Below are positions 14,591 through 17,090 of a stretch of DNA of 17,090 bases, one piece after another. The stretch covers positions 1 to 17,090 of the forward strand of contig JAKAWN010000107.1 in assembly GCA_021827245.1 (NCBI GenBank), written 5' to 3'. A program made the translations under genes and the position numbers. Under the pieces are notes generated by a model that ran no database searches, was not told the DNA's origin, and saw only the letters and a program-made list of their open reading frames with translations. How positions within the stretch are numbered: position 1 is the stretch's first letter; every line of letters begins with the position of its first letter. The stretch is from Acidobacteriota bacterium (GTDB taxonomy: Bacteria > Acidobacteriota > Terriglobia > UBA7540).

Positions 14591-14714
14591 TCCCACAAGG
14601 CCGGACTTAGTCCCAGCTCTGGACTGTTTTGCTCCCCAGAAGAAGATTCACAGGGGGCTGAACGAGTCCGGCGACATCGAGGACTGATTTCCGGCAATCC
14701 ACCGGAATGTGGGG
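14591..14714 (+). ncRNA. Candidate structured RNA or structured 5' leader
   Basis: Hand folding gives a nested arrangement. A closing stem CCCACA (14592-14597)/TGTGGG (14708-14713) encloses GCCGGACT (14600-14607)/AGTCCGGC (14665-14672). That stem holds hairpins AGTCC/GGACT (14609-14625) and GCTCCC/GGGGGC (14631-14658). A further hairpin TTCCGG/CCGGAA (14689-14707) abuts the closing stem. No protein frame is supported here, and the 573-bp gap 14411-14983 is otherwise without a gene. It matches no RNA family I know. Chance folding of GC-rich DNA is a real alternative. Confidence 0.22.
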
Positions 14715-14826
14715 ACTGAAGGAGAGCGCGAAAGATGGTATTCATGGTGTTTAGAATTTAGTATTCTGTGCCCAGACGTCCGCTCTTCTATCTTTACTTT
14801 TATCTTTCGGCTGGAACTTGACTTCT

Positions 14827-14862
14827 CCGACTGATAATCAGTTGGTCACCTGACTCCGGAGT
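14827..14862. promoter_or_regulatory. Two adjacent palindromes upstream of the Gly/Ala-rich secreted protein gene
   Basis: ACTGAT-A-ATCAGT (14830-14842) is a perfect dyad, extended by CC...GG (14827-14845) with one mismatch. ACTCCGGAGT (14853-14862) is a second, perfect palindrome 7 bp further on. They lie about 120-155 bp upstream of the ATG at 14984 and could be regulator sites. I could not assign a promoter with certainty. Confidence 0.35.
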
Positions 14863-14983
14863 GATGGTCCTCTTGATCTTCTCATTTTCTCTTTGACGAA
14901 GCTGAAGGTTCGGTGGTGAAATTAAATCTGGTCGCTGGGGTTTTATCTCTGGGGGACCATAGGCAAATGTAAGGAGGAATCCT

Positions 14984-15685
14984 ATGGTGCGAAAGACGTT
15001 AAAGGTTTTGGCAATCGTGCTTGCGGTGGCAGCCCTTCCGGCTGTCGGCCAGGCTCAAACGAGTCTGGCAGAAGCTCAGTATCAACACTGGATTCCGGAA
15101 GGAACCGAGTTCAAGATGATCCTCCACACGCGCCTTAGTTCCAAGACCTCCAAGAAGGGCGATGTTGTGATTGCCACCCTATTCGATCCCATTTACTCCG
15201 AGGAGAATCAGGTAGTTCTGCCGAAGGGTGTTCGCGTGTATGGCCGAGTTGAGCAAGTCCATCATGCAGGTCATCGTGGCAAAGGAGGCCGGCTGTACGT
15301 CCTCTTTAATTCCCTCACGTTGCCCGACGGTCAAAGGGTAGTGATCAGCGGTTCGCTGACGGAAGTCTTTTCCACCGGAGGCCACGGGGATGGGTCCACC
15401 GTGAACGCCGAAGGCGATCTCAAGGGTGGTGGGGCCAGCAAGGTGAAGCGGCTCGTTATATTCGGGGCACCTACTGCAGCAGGCGCGGCAGCAGGGGTTG
15501 GCGGTGCCATCGCCGCCGGCGTGGGGGGCGCGCTGGCGTCTTACTTCCTGCCCAAAGGCAAGCAGGCCGAACTCCCTGCCGGTTCTCTGATTGGAATGCG
15601 CCTTGACAGGGATCTGACGATCACTCTCCCACCTGAACAGCAAAAAGAGGATGCCGCTAAAGCGCAGGCGCTGATTAAGAAGTAG
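14984..15685 (+). CDS. Secreted protein with Gly/Ala-rich hydrophobic segment, function unknown
   Basis: A 233-aa protein. The signal peptide is MVRKTLKVLAIVLAVAALPAVGQAQ. The mature part begins with WIPEGTEFKMILHTRLSSKTSKKGDVVIATL and VVLPKGVRVYGRVEQV, a beta-rich pattern (entry 'IPEGT', 'sSK..KGD', 'LPKG..vyG.V') reminiscent of the C-terminal domain of TrbI/VirB10-like proteins; that resemblance is from memory and weak. A segment of about 35 residues rich in Gly and Ala (near 155-185, APTAAGAAAGVGGAIAAGVG) looks like a glycine zipper that could insert in or pack against a membrane. It ends with LPAGSLIGMRLDRDLTI, repeating the N-terminal motif. Start: AAGGAGG at 14971-14977, 6 nt before the ATG. 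It stands alone, and no terminator was found after it. Confidence 0.85.
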   Translation: MVRKTLKVLAIVLAVAALPAVGQAQTSLAEAQYQHWIPEGTEFKMILHTRLSSKTSKKGDVVIATLFDPIYSEENQVVLPKGVRVYGRVEQVHHAGHRGKGGRLYVLFNSLTLPDGQRVVISGSLTEVFSTGGHGDGSTVNAEGDLKGGGASKVKRLVIFGAPTAAGAAAGVGGAIAAGVGGALASYFLPKGKQAELPAGSLIGMRLDRDLTITLPPEQQKEDAAKAQALIKK

Positions 15686-16071
15686 GTTTCCGATCAGCCA
15701 GCTTTTCCAGCCAGATATCTTGGCGTGTGCCAACCCGCCTGCTCAAAACTGTAATCGTGGGATACAATTTCCTGAGGCGAGGCTGGCCGCATCGTCAAGA
15801 GACGTCTGCGCTACAGGTAAGGACACCACTGAAATCCGAAAAGCTCAGCAGGTATCGAGCTCACACCCTTGCCAACTTTGCCCAACCCTCAGGCATCATA
15901 TCCCCGGCACACGAAGGCGCCCCGCACGGGCACTACAAAACCCTCTGATAACTGAGTGCATGCGATAAAGATCGCTCCGGAGATTAGCAGGAAGTGATGG
16001 CTCGTCGATATGTCGGCAGATATGCCTGGCGCCTGTTAGCCCCGCGCAGCAATTCCTTCAGTTCAATCGGC
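15686..16071. other. 386-bp gap with no supported gene
   Basis: Both flanking genes point into this stretch. A frame on the plus strand from a GTG at 15727 has no ribosome-binding site and an implausible composition. One small perfect hairpin, TTGGC-GTGT-GCCAA, lies just upstream at 15719-15732 but has no T-run. I see no terminator, promoter or repeat that I would defend. Confidence 0.5.
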
Positions 16072-17090
16072 TCAGGCTGCAGCCTTCTCAGGAGTGCTCT
16101 TTTCGTTGAGAATGTCTAAAGCTTTCTGAAGTTGTAAGTCGTTCGGGCCGCCAAGCTTCGGGGGGGGAGTCTGTCCGGATTCTTCCTCGGCTTCAGTTTC
16201 AGCCGCCTGGACCACATTCGGGGTTATACCATTGCCGGGGATTGGTTTCCCGTCGGGGGTATAATATTTTGCCACAGAAAGCAGCAAGGCTGACCCATCG
16301 CCCACAGGGATAAGCTTTTGACGGACGCCCACGCCGAAGCTAGGAACCCCCACCACATCGCCGCGCTTGTTATCCAGGATAGCGCCAGCTACCACTTCCG
16401 CGGGACCAGCCGTGGACTGGTTGATCAATACAACCAGCGGGAGCTTTGTGATCTGATCGGAAGGCTGGGCGACAACGTCTTTGCGCGGATAACGCTGGCC
16501 GTAGAGGTATGTAATAAGCCCATGGTTGAGAAAGAGATTGGCGGTCTTTTCACCTTCCTGTTCGCTCCCTCCGGCGCAATTCCTCAAGTCCAGAACAATC
16601 TTGTCGGCTCCCTCGGCAATAAGCTGTTTGAGTCTGGCTGCAATTTCTAGGGACTTCCCCTTGTCAAAGATCGGCACGCGCACGTACGCTACGTTGCCTT
16701 GAAGCATTTTCGCATCCAGGGGAACGTCCTTGATAATCTCACGAGTCAAGGTCATCTTCACAGGCATCCCTTGCGATGCCTTGATCACGGAAAGAGTGAC
16801 GGATGTGCCCGGCTCTCCGTCCAGTAGCCGGTTGATCTGCACTACGGAAAGCTCACGAAGCAGGTCGTCATTGATTTCGTCAATCAAATCTCCGGGTTCA
16901 ATCCCGGCCTTTTGCGCCGGGCTGCCCGGCAGAACGGACACTACCGTTGTGAATCCCATCCTTTTGGAAATGAATAATCCCAGCCCTGCAGGACCTGGCT
17001 TGGGGTGTTGGAGATATGCCTGATATTCCTTAGGGGTAAAGTAGGTGTTGTAAGGATCGAGCGCTTCCAGTAGCCCTCGGATGGCACCTT
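16072..17090 (-). CDS. S41/CtpA-type processing-protease homologue lacking the catalytic Ser and Lys, N-terminus cut
   Basis: The frame is open to the window edge. Upstream of the internal ATG at 16959 it reads IRGLLEALDPYNTYFTPKEY, a typical CtpA segment, so that ATG is not the start. A PDZ domain follows (SPAQKAGIEPGDLIDEIN), then the protease core: VAYVRVPIFDKG, IVLDLRNCAGGS, LPLVVLINQSTAGPAEVVAGAI, VGVPSFGVGVRQ. In active members the Ser sits three residues before the Glu of the xASASE motif and the Lys is 25 residues later in FGKG. Here these positions are Gly (codon 16407-16405) and Val (codon 16332-16330). The fold appears complete otherwise, ending with the usual PDGKPIPGNGITPNV and a helical tail. 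It is probably an exported pseudoprotease that binds rather than cuts C-termini; a shifted active site cannot be excluded. Confidence 0.9.
   Translation of the reverse strand, partial: GAIRGLLEALDPYNTYFTPKEYQAYLQHPKPGPAGLGLFISKRMGFTTVVSVLPGSPAQKAGIEPGDLIDEINDDLLRELSVVQINRLLDGEPGTSVTLSVIKASQGMPVKMTLTREIIKDVPLDAKMLQGNVAYVRVPIFDKGKSLEIAARLKQLIAEGADKIVLDLRNCAGGSEQEGEKTANLFLNHGLITYLYGQRYPRKDVVAQPSDQITKLPLVVLINQSTAGPAEVVAGAILDNKRGDVVGVPSFGVGVRQKLIPVGDGSALLLSVAKYYTPDGKPIPGNGITPNVVQAAETEAEEESGQTPPPKLGGPNDLQLQKALDILNEKSTPEKAAA

Noticed and set aside
14818..14838. TTGACT and GATAAT near the palindromes as a promoter
   Set aside because: The boxes are only 9 bp apart, too close for sigma70.
15727..15948. 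73-codon plus-strand frame in the gap after the Gly/Ala-rich protein gene
   Set aside because: GTG start without Shine-Dalgarno, overlapping alternative frame, odd composition, no motif.

Overview
The window looks like chromosomal DNA from a member of the Acidobacteriota, or a close relative. The main evidence is two secreted VWFA-related proteins of the kind that is expanded in acidobacteria, plus a secreted Gly/Ala-rich protein that resembles proteins common in that phylum. The base composition is moderately GC-rich. There are no insertion sequences, phage genes or CRISPR arrays. This placement is inferred from the proteins and was not checked by any search.

The left half (1-7315) is all on the minus strand. 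In transcription order it holds eno, a small four-helix-bundle (S23/IVP-like) gene, gpmI, a secreted TPR protein with its own sigma70-type promoter, ispE, tRNA-Gln(UUG), and prs running off the edge. eno and gpmI catalyse adjacent steps of lower glycolysis. The ispE / tRNA-Gln / prs order is an old arrangement also known in other phyla. The four-helix-bundle gene looks like a late insertion between the two glycolytic genes, and it is bordered by short inverted repeats.

The centre (7469-11840) is a plus-strand pair for DNA processing. The first gene is a 978-residue UvrD/PcrA-type helicase fused to an AddB-like iron-sulphur PD-(D/E)XK nuclease. The second is rmuC. The pair is divergent from eno.

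Between rmuC and the next plus-strand gene is a compact minus-strand unit at about 11900-12120. It has a near-consensus promoter (TTGACA, 17 bp, TATACA) with a dyad centred on the -10 box, a perfect 5'-UTR hairpin and a strong Shine-Dalgarno. These lead into a 19-codon ORF for an almost purely Lys/Ala/Pro peptide, followed by a textbook intrinsic terminator. This is the most striking unexplained item in the window.

The right part (12294-17090) has two convergent VWFA-related secreted proteins and a 573-bp gap with a possible structured RNA and palindromes. After the gap come a secreted Gly/Ala-rich protein and the C-terminal part of an S41/CtpA-type protease. In that protease both the catalytic Ser and the catalytic Lys positions are substituted.
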